Source: Pyxidicoccus xibeiensis
Lineage (GTDB): Bacteria; Myxococcota; Myxococcia; Myxococcales; Myxococcaceae
DNA: 64,000 nt
Assembly: GCF_024198175.1 (NCBI RefSeq)
Contig: NZ_JAJVKV010000003.1
Location: 496,001-560,000, forward strand
Direction: 5' to 3'
A program made the translations under genes and the position numbers. Below, piece by piece: positions 15,397-24,153 of this stretch (position 1 is the first letter of the stretch; every line of letters starts with the position of its first letter). The notes under the pieces were generated by a model. That model saw only the letters and a list, made by a program, of their open reading frames with translations. It did no database searches and had not been told where the DNA came from.

Positions 15397-15900
15397 TCAG
15401 TAAACATCCAAGCAGACCCCATTCCTGGAACAGCTCCCGCTCCGGCACTTGCGCTCGAACGCCGGGCAGCAGTTGATTTCCGGCCAAGGACAGTTTGTTG
15501 GAATAGGCGGTGGCGCCTGCACCAGAGTCCAGTGAATTCTCAAATATGAGCCTTGGCAGTACATTCCGCTGGCGGTGCTATCGACCTTGCAGGCATAGCC
15601 GCCATTCAACATGCACAGACCATTGCTGTAGGTGAGGGTGCCGTGCATGATGCTCCCGCTCGGCCAGCGCTTGTCCACCCAGGTCCCATTGACAAGTTCC
15701 TTTATCTTGCAGGGCTTGTTGGCCATCGCCGGTTCCAGCGGCCCGTCCGGAAGAGGGTAGTAATCTTGAGCACGTGGCCCGCTCGGCTCACCCTCAGGCA
15801 GTTCCTCCCAGACCTGTTCTCCTGGGTCCTCCAGCTCCCCTGCACAACCGTTGCTCATTGCAGCAACCACAAGGACGGCCCAGACAAGACATTTGAACAT
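15397..15900 (-). CDS. Small cysteine-rich lipoprotein, hypothetical
   Basis: A 167-residue protein with an ideal ribosome binding site (GGAGGAG 5 nt before ATG 15900) and a lipoprotein signal MFKCLVWAVLVVAAMSNGC. The mature part has many cysteines, especially in the C-terminal 35 residues (CPWPEINCCPAFERKCR, then CSRNGVCLDVY), which suggests disulfides in a small surface domain. No family is recognised. It lies just outside the repeat-bounded segment. Confidence 0.75.
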   Translation of the reverse strand: MFKCLVWAVLVVAAMSNGCAGELEDPGEQVWEELPEGEPSGPRAQDYYPLPDGPLEPAMANKPCKIKELVNGTWVDKRWPSGSIMHGTLTYSNGLCMLNGGYACKVDSTASGMYCQGSYLRIHWTLVQAPPPIPTNCPWPEINCCPAFERKCRSGSCSRNGVCLDVY

Positions 15901-16121
15901 GGACTCCTCCAACCGGGAGAGGTGCAACGTCGCCATGTTCAATCCTTGTTTCACCTGAAGTAAAGAATAATTCTTCCCGGGGTGATAGTGGACGACTTGG
16001 GAGTGAGAGGAAACATGCCAGTCGCTCAAGGCAGAGGAGCATCGATGAGAGCCAGCGACGGACCCTCGGGCTGAGCGGGGAGCAGCTCCTCACTTCGTCT
16101 GACGCTCCCCGGCCGCCGCGC

Positions 16122-18758
16122 TCAGTGCCACACGGGCAGTCGCGATAGCCGTTGACCCGGTATTGCACCTGGAGCTGGAGGCCCGGAAGTGATGGAGACC
16201 GCGGGGGCTGTCAGGTCCACGCTCCAGGTAGCAATGGCCGGAGTGGGGTCCACGTTGCCGGCCACGTCACGAGCGCGCACCTCCAGGCGGTAGCTGCCCC
16301 CCGTGAGCAGGGGCACGGTGACGGGCGAGTCGCACCTGCTGAAGGCGATGGGGCCCGAGCCCAGGCGGCACTCGAACCGGGCGCCCGGCTCGGATGTGGG
16401 GTGGACCGTCACGTACGGCGTCCCCACCGAGGGGGAAGGTGTCACCAGGAAGGAGGTCTCCGGGGGCGTCGTGTCCCCCGCGTCCGGAACCGTGAACGAG
16501 GGACGCAGGTTGAGGTTCCTGTAGCCCCCGCCGCCCGCGTAGCCATGGAGCATCACATGCCAGGTGCCCGCGCCCGGGGCGGTCGTGGTGCAGGTCTCCG
16601 TGCTGCCCCGGACGTTGGGCCGGCAGCCGTAGGTGGTCTGCGTGGGCCGCTGGCCGTAGCGGACATAGAGGTCGCCGTCACCCGTGCCTCCGTCCCCGGG
16701 GCGTAGCTCGACACGCAGGTTGCTGGCCCCTGGAGGCACGTCGAGCGCGCAGTGCCACTCGGAGCCGGTGCTGCCCTCGAGCCCATACCGCGTGTTGCCG
16801 GGCACCAGCGCGCAGGCCGGCTGGCTGCGGCAGGCCCGCAGCGTCACGCCTGAGAAGGCACTGCCGCCCCTCACCATGGCGTACCACGTGCCCGCGTCCG
16901 GCCCGTCGATGAGGCAGGCCTCCCTGCCGCCGTCGAGGAAGGGCCGGCAGTCATACGCGCTCGTCGTGGGCGACTGTCCCTGGCGCACGTAGAGGTCCCC
17001 GTTCCCCGCGCCCGCGATGCCCACCTCCAGGGTGCGCACGCCCGGCTCCACCGGGAACGCGTACGTCTGCTGCGTGCCCGCATCCCCCGCCAGTCCCGTC
17101 CACTCCTGGCACTCCGGGGGAAACACCGGCAGCACGGCGCTGGGGTTGAGGCCCACCGCCTGCCACGCCAGATCCACCGCGCTCGCCACCTGGGCGTCAT
17201 AGAGGATGAGGGCCGCCTGCTGCGTGAGGCTCTTCGCCTGCGCCAGCGTGGTGCTGGGCGTCATCAGGTTGGCGTTGGCGTAGAAGAAGACGCGGGCCGC
17301 GCGCTCGACGCCGACGCTCGGGACGGCCAGCTGGCTCTTGCCGCGCGGGTGCGTGCCGCCGGTGGCCAGCAGCTTGAACGCCAGGTTGATGATGCCGGCG
17401 TTGCCGTGGAAGGCGACGCTCGACGAGCCGGTATAGCGCTCCGGGTAGAAGTCCTTGGACTGCACGTCCAGGCCGGGGTCGTGCATGTACCGGAGCGCGT
17501 CCCCCGCGATACCGGGCGTCCACGAGGACTCGCCAATCTTCCAGACGGACGTGTCCGCCACCCAGCCGCCGTCCAGGCTCACACACGTGGCGGCGAGGAC
17601 GTCCGACAGGGCCTCGTCCAGCGCGCCGGACTCGCCCGAATAGGAGAGCCCGGACGTGCTGTCCGTCACCTTGTGGGTGAACTCGTGGGTCACCAGGTCC
17701 GAATCTCGTCCCAGCGGGCTGCACTGGATGCCGTCGCCCCGCGAGAAGAAGAAGTAGCTGCCATTCCAGTACGCGTTGCACGGGGCGGTGGGCGGGGCGT
17801 GGACGTCCACGACGCTGCGCAGCTGCGCGCCCAGGCCGTTGTACGAGTCGTAGCCGAAGACCTTCATGAAGCACTCATACGTCTTGCCCAGGTGGGAGAA
17901 GTGCTCCACGGCCTGGATGTCGCCGGCGTCGGTGCAGCCGAAGGGCTCGGTGCACACCGGGGTGACCGGAGGCTGCGTGCCGCCGTCGGCCGAGTAGACG
18001 ACGCGGTTGCGCGCGAAGCGCACGTCCGGGTCGCGCACGAGCACGGTGCCATTCTCGGCATCCACGTAGAGGCGCTCGGTCGCGGGCACGCCCTCCACCC
18101 GCCCCGAGACGGTCACCTCGAAGGCCAGCCGCAGGGCGGACTCCTCCGAGGGACGCACGTACACGCGCCGCGGCACCCCCACCGCGTCACCGGCCACCAT
18201 CCGCTCCCGGTCGGCGCCCGCCACCTGGACCGCCTCCTCGGCGGTGAGGCGCGCGGGTGCGGCCGGAGGCTCGCCGTCCCGGGCCGAGCCGTTGGCGGCG
18301 TAGACAGCGCCATCCGGAGCCAGGTGCAGCAGGAGCTCCGCGCCGATGACGGGCAGCCCGTTCCTGTGCTGCGCGAAGCGCACGTGGGTGTGGCCCAGCC
18401 CGTCCGTGCGGACGTGCGTGGGCACCAGGTCCTCGGGGCGAAGCTGGAAGGCGGGGGCCACGCGGGCCAGCACGCCCCGCAGCGCGTGGCCCGCCTGCTC
18501 CGGAGTGGCGCCGCGCGCTGGCGCCACCCGCCCCAGCGGTCCCCTCAGGAAGAAGGGCACCCCGTCCGCGTGCCTCCCCACCACCTCCACCGCCTCGACG
18601 GGTGAGCGCCACCCGGCCGCCGCCTCTTCGGCCATGGGGACCTCCCCGGCGGCCGGCTCGCTCCCGCCAGGGGCTTCTCGCACGCAGCCCCCGAGCACCA
18701 GGGTGCAGCACATCACGACCCACAACAATGCCCAGCGTGGCTGCGTCCGTCGTGTCAT
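16122..18758 (-). CDS. Secreted M4-family (thermolysin-like) metallopeptidase with PPC and bacterial Ig-like tail
   Basis: An 878-residue protein; ATG at 18758 gives a lipoprotein signal (CTLVLGGC). Residues about 60-240 are the FTP/PepSY inhibitory propeptide. The catalytic domain has HEFTH (His358, Glu359, His362) and GALDEALSD with Glu382, exactly the +24 spacing of thermolysin, and FHGNAGIINLAF near the catalytic His region. Two PPC-type beta domains follow (GDLYVRQGQSPTT and GDLYVRYGQRPTQ), then a domain with EVRARDVAGNVDP typical of myxobacterial surface proteins. Probably a zymogen degrading prey protein outside the cell. Confidence 0.92.
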   Translation of the reverse strand: MTRRTQPRWALLWVVMCCTLVLGGCVREAPGGSEPAAGEVPMAEEAAAGWRSPVEAVEVVGRHADGVPFFLRGPLGRVAPARGATPEQAGHALRGVLARVAPAFQLRPEDLVPTHVRTDGLGHTHVRFAQHRNGLPVIGAELLLHLAPDGAVYAANGSARDGEPPAAPARLTAEEAVQVAGADRERMVAGDAVGVPRRVYVRPSEESALRLAFEVTVSGRVEGVPATERLYVDAENGTVLVRDPDVRFARNRVVYSADGGTQPPVTPVCTEPFGCTDAGDIQAVEHFSHLGKTYECFMKVFGYDSYNGLGAQLRSVVDVHAPPTAPCNAYWNGSYFFFSRGDGIQCSPLGRDSDLVTHEFTHKVTDSTSGLSYSGESGALDEALSDVLAATCVSLDGGWVADTSVWKIGESSWTPGIAGDALRYMHDPGLDVQSKDFYPERYTGSSSVAFHGNAGIINLAFKLLATGGTHPRGKSQLAVPSVGVERAARVFFYANANLMTPSTTLAQAKSLTQQAALILYDAQVASAVDLAWQAVGLNPSAVLPVFPPECQEWTGLAGDAGTQQTYAFPVEPGVRTLEVGIAGAGNGDLYVRQGQSPTTSAYDCRPFLDGGREACLIDGPDAGTWYAMVRGGSAFSGVTLRACRSQPACALVPGNTRYGLEGSTGSEWHCALDVPPGASNLRVELRPGDGGTGDGDLYVRYGQRPTQTTYGCRPNVRGSTETCTTTAPGAGTWHVMLHGYAGGGGYRNLNLRPSFTVPDAGDTTPPETSFLVTPSPSVGTPYVTVHPTSEPGARFECRLGSGPIAFSRCDSPVTVPLLTGGSYRLEVRARDVAGNVDPTPAIATWSVDLTAPAVSITSGPPAPGAIPGQRLSRLPVWH

Positions 18759-18894
18759 CAGAGCGTGCTCCGGTGCCGCGGGTGCACTGCGAGCGAGGCC
18801 CCCGTCCACCGCGCATCGCCAGGACGCCAGCCCACTCCGCCCCTCCGCATGGAGATGACCCGAGGGCCTCTTCAAGTCATTGTTGCGTCATGAC

Positions 18895-19137
18895 TTACAG
18901 TTGTGTCAACGCCGCCGATACTTTCCTCACGCGATGATCGCTCCAGCTCAGTGAATAGAAGTCGCAGTGATTGGCGAAGACGCGCGTGTCCGCAACCAAG
19001 GCAGGTGCGTCGAGGAAAGTGACAGCCGTATCCGGCGGCCCACAGCCAGGGATTGAGCCGACAGCCCGCCGGGGCGCCTGGCCATCCAGCCCCGCTTCGT
19101 CCAGTGCCGCGGCGGTGCAGCCGACGCCCGGGCTCAC
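18895..19137 (-). CDS. Possible small coupled ORF, 80 aa
   Basis: A GTG at 19137 overlaps the TGA of the upstream gene (GTGA), as in translationally coupled pairs, and opens 80 residues ending VRKVSAALTQL. Codon third positions are only moderately GC, and no motif is recognised, so it may be a degraded end of the upstream gene. Apart from this ORF the M4-to-hypothetical gap (18759-19133) holds only the likely M4 promoter, with a TTGACA on the minus strand at 18904-18909 and no clear -10. Confidence 0.3.
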   Translation of the reverse strand: MSPGVGCTAAALDEAGLDGQAPRRAVGSIPGCGPPDTAVTFLDAPALVADTRVFANHCDFYSLSWSDHRVRKVSAALTQL

Positions 19138-19691
19138 GAGAAGCAGAGCGCGGTCTTTCCCTCGACGCTGACACGGGCGTTCTCGAAGAGCGCGAGCCAG
19201 ACACGCTTCTCAATCGAGAAGGGAGCCTTCGAGTCTTTGCCCGCGGTGTCGAGCCTGCTGGCCTCTGCGTCCGAGAGCGCGCCGTTCCCGTCGAGCTTCA
19301 CCCCTAAGTGTGGGGCCAGCAGGCGGAGCTCCTGGAGCAGGCCCTGGCTGGAGCCGAGCATCTCGCCCGGCATCTGGGGCAGGCCGCTGTCCTGAAAAAT
19401 CGGGTCCGAGAACTCGACGGGAACATAGAAGCCCTCGCTGTCGGAGTGACAGAGCAGGTGTGAGTCCAGGATGCTCGTCAGCTCGTCGACGAGCGGATCC
19501 CCGGCGGGGTCTTCTCCCTGCTTGAGAGGGCGAGGCGGCTTGTTCGTTTCGCGCACGTGCGCGTAGTAGCGGCGCAGGGAGTGCAGATACGAGTAGGGGA
19601 AGCTCGAGACGTGCTTGCGGGGCTTGATGTTTCCGAAGCTCTCGGGCTCCTCATGGACGGGCTGGCCTTCCTTCTCAAGGTGCGTGTTCAC
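19134..19691 (-). CDS. Hypothetical protein, 185 aa
   Basis: A soluble 185-residue protein starting at GTG 19691 (MNTHLEKEGQPVHEEPESF). It has an N-terminal charged helical part (YSYLHSLRRYYAHVRE) and a C-terminal strand-rich part (FSIEKRVWLALFENARVSVE). There is no signal peptide. Family unknown; the C-terminus reads like a calculated local environment response to stimulus rather than an enzyme. It is followed by a possible coupled ORF and is divergent from a WG-repeat fragment. Confidence 0.6.
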   Translation of the reverse strand: MNTHLEKEGQPVHEEPESFGNIKPRKHVSSFPYSYLHSLRRYYAHVRETNKPPRPLKQGEDPAGDPLVDELTSILDSHLLCHSDSEGFYVPVEFSDPIFQDSGLPQMPGEMLGSSQGLLQELRLLAPHLGVKLDGNGALSDAEASRLDTAGKDSKAPFSIEKRVWLALFENARVSVEGKTALCFS

Positions 19692-19759
19692 GGTGCGAAA
19701 GGCCTTGCGCAGCCAACTGGCGCCTTCCCTGTCATGTACGAGCAGAAGGACTGGCTCCG

Positions 19760-19984
19760 GTGAAGGTGAAGGGCCGGTATGGCTTCATCGACCGGAAGGG
19801 GACCCAGGTCATCGCTCCCCGCTTCAAGGCGGTGGTGGGGGGATTCTGGCAGGGCGTGGCCCCGGTGAAGGAGGACGCGCTGTTCGGCTACATCCACCCG
19901 GACGGAAACTGGGCCATTCCGCCGCGGTTCACTTCCGCCCAACCGTTCGCGCACGGGCTCGCGGCCGTGTCGCTTCCCGACTGA
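19760..19984 (+). pseudogene. WG-repeat protein fragment
   Basis: A 74-residue frame from GTG 19760 contains WG (KWG) repeat units: GRYGFIDRKGTQVIAPRFKA, then GYIHPDGNWAIPPRFTSAQP. Complete WG-repeat proteins carry a signal and many more repeats; here the frame stops after SLPD with no domain before or after. I read it as the leftover of a larger gene. A minimal WG protein is possible but less likely. Confidence 0.55.
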
Positions 19985-20064
19985 GCCCGTCTGCTCCCCT
20001 GACGGCCGACACCCACGCACGTGGATGGGGCACTCGGGAGACTCCCCGCTATGCTCCGCCCGAG

Positions 20065-21261
20065 ATGAAGACCGTGCCTTCGGAGCCCCTGCGCCTGCCC
20101 GCGCACCTTCCCGCGCTGGACGGCCTGCGGGGCGTGGCGGTGCTGCTGGTGATTGCCTACCACTCGCTGACCGTGCTCACGACCGCGTCGGTGGGCAGGC
20201 TCTTCCAGGTGGGCTGGGCGGGCGTGGACCTCTTCTTCGTCCTCTCCGGCTTCCTGATTACGCGCATCCTGGTGCAGACGCGCGAGCGCGGGGGCTACTT
20301 CCGAACTTTCTATGCGCGCCGCGCGCTGCGCATCTGGCCGCTGTACTTCCTGGTGCTGGCCTTCGCCTTCGGCCCCATGGGACGGCTGCTGCCGATGATG
20401 GCCTTCGACACCCAGCGGTATCCGTGGGAGCTCTACGCGCTGTACCTCCAGAACCTGTGGCTGACGGACTTCGGCCCCTCGCCGCTCAGCGTGACGTGGT
20501 CCCTGGCCATCGAGGAGCAGTTCTACCTGGTGTGGCCGCTGCTCGTGTTCTTCCTGCGGAACGGACAGCTTCGCGCGGTGCTGTGGGCGTGCGTGCTGCT
20601 CTCTCCCGTGGCGCGCTTCGCCGCGCTGTATGAGGGCGCGACGCCCTTCCAGGTCTACACCTTCACCCTGTTCCGCCTGGACGGGCTGGCGCTCGGGGGG
20701 CTGCTGGGGCTGGGCGTGGTGGACGGCCGCTACACGGCGGAGCGCCTGGAGCAGTGGGGCCGGCGGCTCGCGGTGCCCGCGATGCTCGTGGCCTTCGGAC
20801 TCTCCTTCGTCTTCTTCAGCCATGGGCACGCCATCCACATGGCCACGGCGCTCGTGGGGCCGGGCGGCGCGACTGTCCGCGCGCTGCTGGTGGCGGGTCT
20901 GTACACGCTGTGGGCGGTGGGCTTCGTCAGCCTGCTGGGGTGGGTGCTCACCGGGCGGGTGCGGGTGCTCCAGGCGGTGCTGCAGTGGCGGCCGCTGCGC
21001 TTCGTGGGGCAGGTGAGCTACGGGCTCTACCTCTTCCACACGCTCGTCTTCCCTGTCGGCGCCCACTACACGAGGCCGCTGTTCTACCGCTTCATTCCCT
21101 GGAGCATCGGCGCCACCGCGCTCGGCCTCCTGCTCGAGTACGCGGTGCTGCTGGCGCTCACCGTCGTGTCATGGCGCTGCTTCGAGCAGCCCCTGCTGCG
21201 GCTCAAGGACCGGTTCACCCACACGGATGCCCCCGCCAAGGCCGTGTCGCCCACGACCTGA
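20065..21261 (+). CDS. Acyltransferase-3 family membrane protein
   Basis: A 398-residue integral membrane protein with about ten helices. It has the family signatures LPALDGLRGVAVLLVIAYH (catalytic-type His near the end of helix 1), FFVLSGFLIT, FYARRALRIWPLYF and TWSLAIEEQFYL. These enzymes transfer acetyl or other acyl groups from cytoplasmic CoA to surface sugars such as O-antigen, peptidoglycan or secreted glycans. ATG at 20065 starts 19 residues before the first signature. No sugar-biosynthesis genes adjoin it, so the acceptor is unknown. Confidence 0.9.
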   Translation: MKTVPSEPLRLPAHLPALDGLRGVAVLLVIAYHSLTVLTTASVGRLFQVGWAGVDLFFVLSGFLITRILVQTRERGGYFRTFYARRALRIWPLYFLVLAFAFGPMGRLLPMMAFDTQRYPWELYALYLQNLWLTDFGPSPLSVTWSLAIEEQFYLVWPLLVFFLRNGQLRAVLWACVLLSPVARFAALYEGATPFQVYTFTLFRLDGLALGGLLGLGVVDGRYTAERLEQWGRRLAVPAMLVAFGLSFVFFSHGHAIHMATALVGPGGATVRALLVAGLYTLWAVGFVSLLGWVLTGRVRVLQAVLQWRPLRFVGQVSYGLYLFHTLVFPVGAHYTRPLFYRFIPWSIGATALGLLLEYAVLLALTVVSWRCFEQPLLRLKDRFTHTDAPAKAVSPTT

Positions 21262-21278
21262 CGGCCGAGCCCGTACCC

Positions 21279-22874
21279 TCACGGTGTCACCCGCCCCCTC
21301 CGGAAGATGGAGCGGCCCTCGCGGAGGCACGCGATGAGCCCGTCGCGGCGCAGCCCTTTTGCGTCGACGACCTCGTCCACGAGCCACAGCCGCACGCGGG
21401 CGAGGAGCTCGTCGTTCCGGAAGAAGTCCTCATCCGAGCCCAGCTCGGTCTCCAGGTCACCGCCGAAGCGGATGTCGTGGTCCTCGCCGAGAAAGAGTCG
21501 CGCGTGGATGCCGCCGGAGACCATCAAGGACTTGTCATTGCGGAAGCCGTGGATGAGGTCCTTCACGACGAGGTCCCCGCCAACGAAGAAGGCCCCGTCC
21601 GTGACGAGGCTCCCACAGCGCAGCGTCCCCGCGATGGCGACCCGGGAGTCCGGGTCACAGTCCCGGACGAGCCCGGTGACTTCGGCATCTCCGAGCACGA
21701 GCAGGGTGCCGACGATGCGCAGGTGGCCCTCGACGCGGAGGTCGCCAGGAATGACACGGACCTCGCCGGGCTCCACCTCCAGGTCGCCTGAAACGACCTC
21801 CGTGGGACCTGGGGCAGAAGCCGCCTCGCGCAGCAGCCACGCAGCGGCGTAGAGGCCCCAGGGCTCCACGTTGCGCTGGCGCAGCTCGCGAGCCCACTCC
21901 TCGGCGGTGGGCGGGAGTGGCTCCATCCACCCGTCCAGGGCTTCGACCTTGCCGTCCTCGAAGGCCGTGTCCGACCGCAGCCGCTCAGCGACGCGGGCCT
22001 TCACGTCCTCCAGCGCCGCCCGGGTGATGCCCATCGCGGGCGAAGCCCTGGGCTGCCCACCAGAGGGGGTCGTCGCGACTCCCGTGGGGGGCCGGGTGGG
22101 GCGGCGTGCGCGCAGGAGGTCCACGACGGCGCCCAGTGCGATGCACGTGCGGTCATTCGGCGGGTAGCACTCCGTCGCGAGGTGATGGAGGTCCTGCCAG
22201 GTGAGCTCGGCCCCTGTGCCCTCGTCACCGAGCCTGGCCACGAGCGCAGGAGGCGGCGACGTGTACCCCAGGCAGCCGTGGAGAAGAGGCGAGGCCCACA
22301 GCCGTGCGAGCAACCCGGTGCGCGTGAGTTGCTCGGTATCGAAGTCCTCGGTCAGCTTCGCCTCGAAGACGATGAGCTTCGAGGGCAGCACGAGCGCGAG
22401 GTCCGGCTTCGCGTTGAACACGTCCTGGAGTGCGCCGTAGACCTTGCGGTTCTGCACGTCCAGCGCACTCCCCAGGAGGGTGCCCTCGGGCCCGACCCCG
22501 ATGGAAAGGCGGTCTGCCTTCGTCCGCACCTGGGTCGGGTGGGTCTGCTTCGGGTCGCGAAGGACTGGCGCCAGCTGCGACCACGGAGTGTGCGGATGTC
22601 CTCCAGCCACGAGCCCGACCAGCTCATCCATGCGGCCGGAGACGTCGCTGCTCTTCCACATCTCATACGCATCCCGGATGAGGGCGACCTCGCTCAGGAC
22701 TACGGCGTCGGCGGCCTCGCCGGGAACGTCCAGGCCCCGCTTCCGGAGGGCGGCCAGCACCCGTGCCATCGCGCTCGCCTGGGGCGCGGTGGCAAGCCCC
22801 TCATGGAGGAGTCGAAAGAGGTGCGAGCAGGCTGCGCGCTCCTCCCGATTGAAGCGGTCGAAGGGAATCTCCAT
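21279..22874 (-). CDS. PD-(D/E)XK nuclease-like N-terminus fused to a bactofilin-like beta-helix module
   Basis: A 531-residue cytoplasmic protein, ATG at 22874. The middle has PDLALVLPSKLIVFEAKL, a PD-X(n)-EXK arrangement of PD-(D/E)XK nuclease folds (Asp, Glu and Lys all present), followed by an amphipathic helix. The last ~170 residues are a repetitive strand-turn module (VSGDLEVE, IPGDLRVEGHL, VGGDLVVK, NDKSLMVSGGI, EDHDIRFGGDLE) resembling polymer-forming/bactofilin beta-helices and ending CLREGRSIFRRG. The ankyrin protein at 47563-49551 shares this C-terminal module. The function is unknown: a nuclease tethered to a scaffold, or a non-catalytic relative. Confidence 0.7.
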   Translation of the reverse strand: MEIPFDRFNREERAACSHLFRLLHEGLATAPQASAMARVLAALRKRGLDVPGEAADAVVLSEVALIRDAYEMWKSSDVSGRMDELVGLVAGGHPHTPWSQLAPVLRDPKQTHPTQVRTKADRLSIGVGPEGTLLGSALDVQNRKVYGALQDVFNAKPDLALVLPSKLIVFEAKLTEDFDTEQLTRTGLLARLWASPLLHGCLGYTSPPPALVARLGDEGTGAELTWQDLHHLATECYPPNDRTCIALGAVVDLLRARRPTRPPTGVATTPSGGQPRASPAMGITRAALEDVKARVAERLRSDTAFEDGKVEALDGWMEPLPPTAEEWARELRQRNVEPWGLYAAAWLLREAASAPGPTEVVSGDLEVEPGEVRVIPGDLRVEGHLRIVGTLLVLGDAEVTGLVRDCDPDSRVAIAGTLRCGSLVTDGAFFVGGDLVVKDLIHGFRNDKSLMVSGGIHARLFLGEDHDIRFGGDLETELGSDEDFFRNDELLARVRLWLVDEVVDAKGLRRDGLIACLREGRSIFRRGRVTP

Positions 22875-22959
22875 TCGCGCAATATGCTCTAACTGCTGCC
22901 AGATGGGACGGGGCCTGCCTTCCGCGCCCCCGTACGCTAGTGGACGACAGGTCAACCCC

Positions 22960-23487
22960 ATGCCCTCTTCACCGATTGAAGGCGTCGAGCTCATCGAGGG
23001 CTTCACGCCCGAGCCCTCCCGAAGCCTGGAGCACTTCCAGGGCGGCATCCCCTGGGACACCCGCATGCGGGCCCGGCTCACCGCGAGCTTCGGTGCCCCC
23101 TATGACTACTCCGGTATCACCTACCCGCCCGTTCCCATGCCACCGGACATCCACGCGATGGCGCGGGCGGTTGAAGAGGTGGTGCGCCATCGCATCACCA
23201 ACTGCCTCATCAACTTCTACCCTGAAGGGACCTCCTCGATGGGGTTCCACTCCGACTCCTACGAGCACCTCGAGCCCGGCACCACGGTGTCCATCATCAG
23301 CCTGGGCGGGCCACGGACCCTCCGGTTCCGGAAGAAGGACCAGAAGGCGCACCTCGTCGACGTGCGCCTCGACAGTGGCTCGCTCCTGGTGATGCAGCAA
23401 CACATCCAGGACACGTGGCTGCACGCGCTACCGCCTGAGCCCAACGCACCGCCCCGGATGAGTCTGACGTTCCGCTGCATCATCTGA
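22960..23487 (+). CDS. alkB: AlkB-like 2-oxoglutarate/Fe(II) dioxygenase
   Basis: A 175-residue protein, the size of compact bacterial AlkB homologues, which oxidatively remove alkyl groups from nucleic-acid bases. Iron ligands are His97 and Asp99 in MGFHSDS and His155 in TWLHALPP; Arg166 and Arg172 in RMSLTFR bind 2-oxoglutarate. The strand NCLINFYPEGTSSMG is the AlkB signature. ATG at 22960. It is divergent from the nuclease-like/beta-helix gene with 85 nt between, so the two may share regulation. A protein or tRNA substrate cannot be excluded. Confidence 0.88.
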   Translation: MPSSPIEGVELIEGFTPEPSRSLEHFQGGIPWDTRMRARLTASFGAPYDYSGITYPPVPMPPDIHAMARAVEEVVRHRITNCLINFYPEGTSSMGFHSDSYEHLEPGTTVSIISLGGPRTLRFRKKDQKAHLVDVRLDSGSLLVMQQHIQDTWLHALPPEPNAPPRMSLTFRCII

Positions 23488-23654
23488 GCGCCTGCAAAGA
23501 GCCAGGCGCGCACCCGCCCGGAGCGGACGTAGGCGAGCGTGCCGTGCTTCGCGAGCCCGTCCCGGGTGCGGGGCGTGCCGTGCTTGCGCAGCCAGGCGGG
23601 TGAGGCGCACGCGAGTGACGAAGCTCGAGCCCCGCAGCGCACCTGGGTCACCCG
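23487..23654 (-). pseudogene. Remnant of a LysR-family regulator
   Basis: The minus frame holds CASPAWLRKHGTPRTRDGLA, then HGTLAYVRSGRVRAWLF, which matches the effector domain of GcvA/DsdC-like LysR proteins (CASP.WL..HG.P..P..L..H). Only about 55 residues are left, with no HTH and no stop of its own, squeezed between alkB and a membrane-protein gene. Its last bases meet the alkB stop codon. Confidence 0.65.
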
Positions 23655-24034
23655 CGCGCGGGACGGAGGCGAGCGGCCCCCACGAGCTTGAGCGCGAAGA
23701 CGCCAAGAACGGCGACGGCCTGGGCCACCACGAGCGCGACGCCGACGCCCGACATCCGAGGCGCATACGCCACGAGCAGCGCTCCGCTGCCGAGCACCCA
23801 CGAGGCGTCGACCGCGAGGTGTACCCGTGCGGCGCTCAGGGGAACTGCTGGCTGGACCGACACCCACGCATTGAACCCCGCCCAGGGCACCAGGAACAGC
23901 CCCACGCCGAGCAGGAAGGCCGGGGACAGCGGCCAGCCTGAGAGGGTGGTGAGGAGCGTAGCCCATACCAGCAACACGGCGCCCATGAAGATGGCGGCAA
24001 GAGCATCGAGACGGTAGACAAGGCGGTCATCCAT
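23648..24034 (-). CDS. Small integral membrane protein, 128 aa
   Basis: A 128-residue protein with four predicted membrane helices (about 9-31, 37-58, 68-90, 98-120; e.g. LAAIFMGAVLLVWATLL). ATG at 24034 (MDDRLVYRLDALAAIF). The overall pattern resembles small four-helix proteins found beside XRE or TetR regulators, and here an XRE/MmyB-type regulator is divergent 119 nt away. No transport or catalytic motif is visible. Confidence 0.7.
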   Translation of the reverse strand: MDDRLVYRLDALAAIFMGAVLLVWATLLTTLSGWPLSPAFLLGVGLFLVPWAGFNAWVSVQPAVPLSAARVHLAVDASWVLGSGALLVAYAPRMSGVGVALVVAQAVAVLGVFALKLVGAARLRPARG

Positions 24035-24153
24035 GAGGGCACATCCGGTGTGGGGTTCGCCCTGAAGACTCCATGTGCCCGGGGCGCCCCGCAATGACCT
24101 CGGAGGGAAGTGCGGCGTCGTTCATCATCGGGTAACCGCGAGGAGGACCTGCT

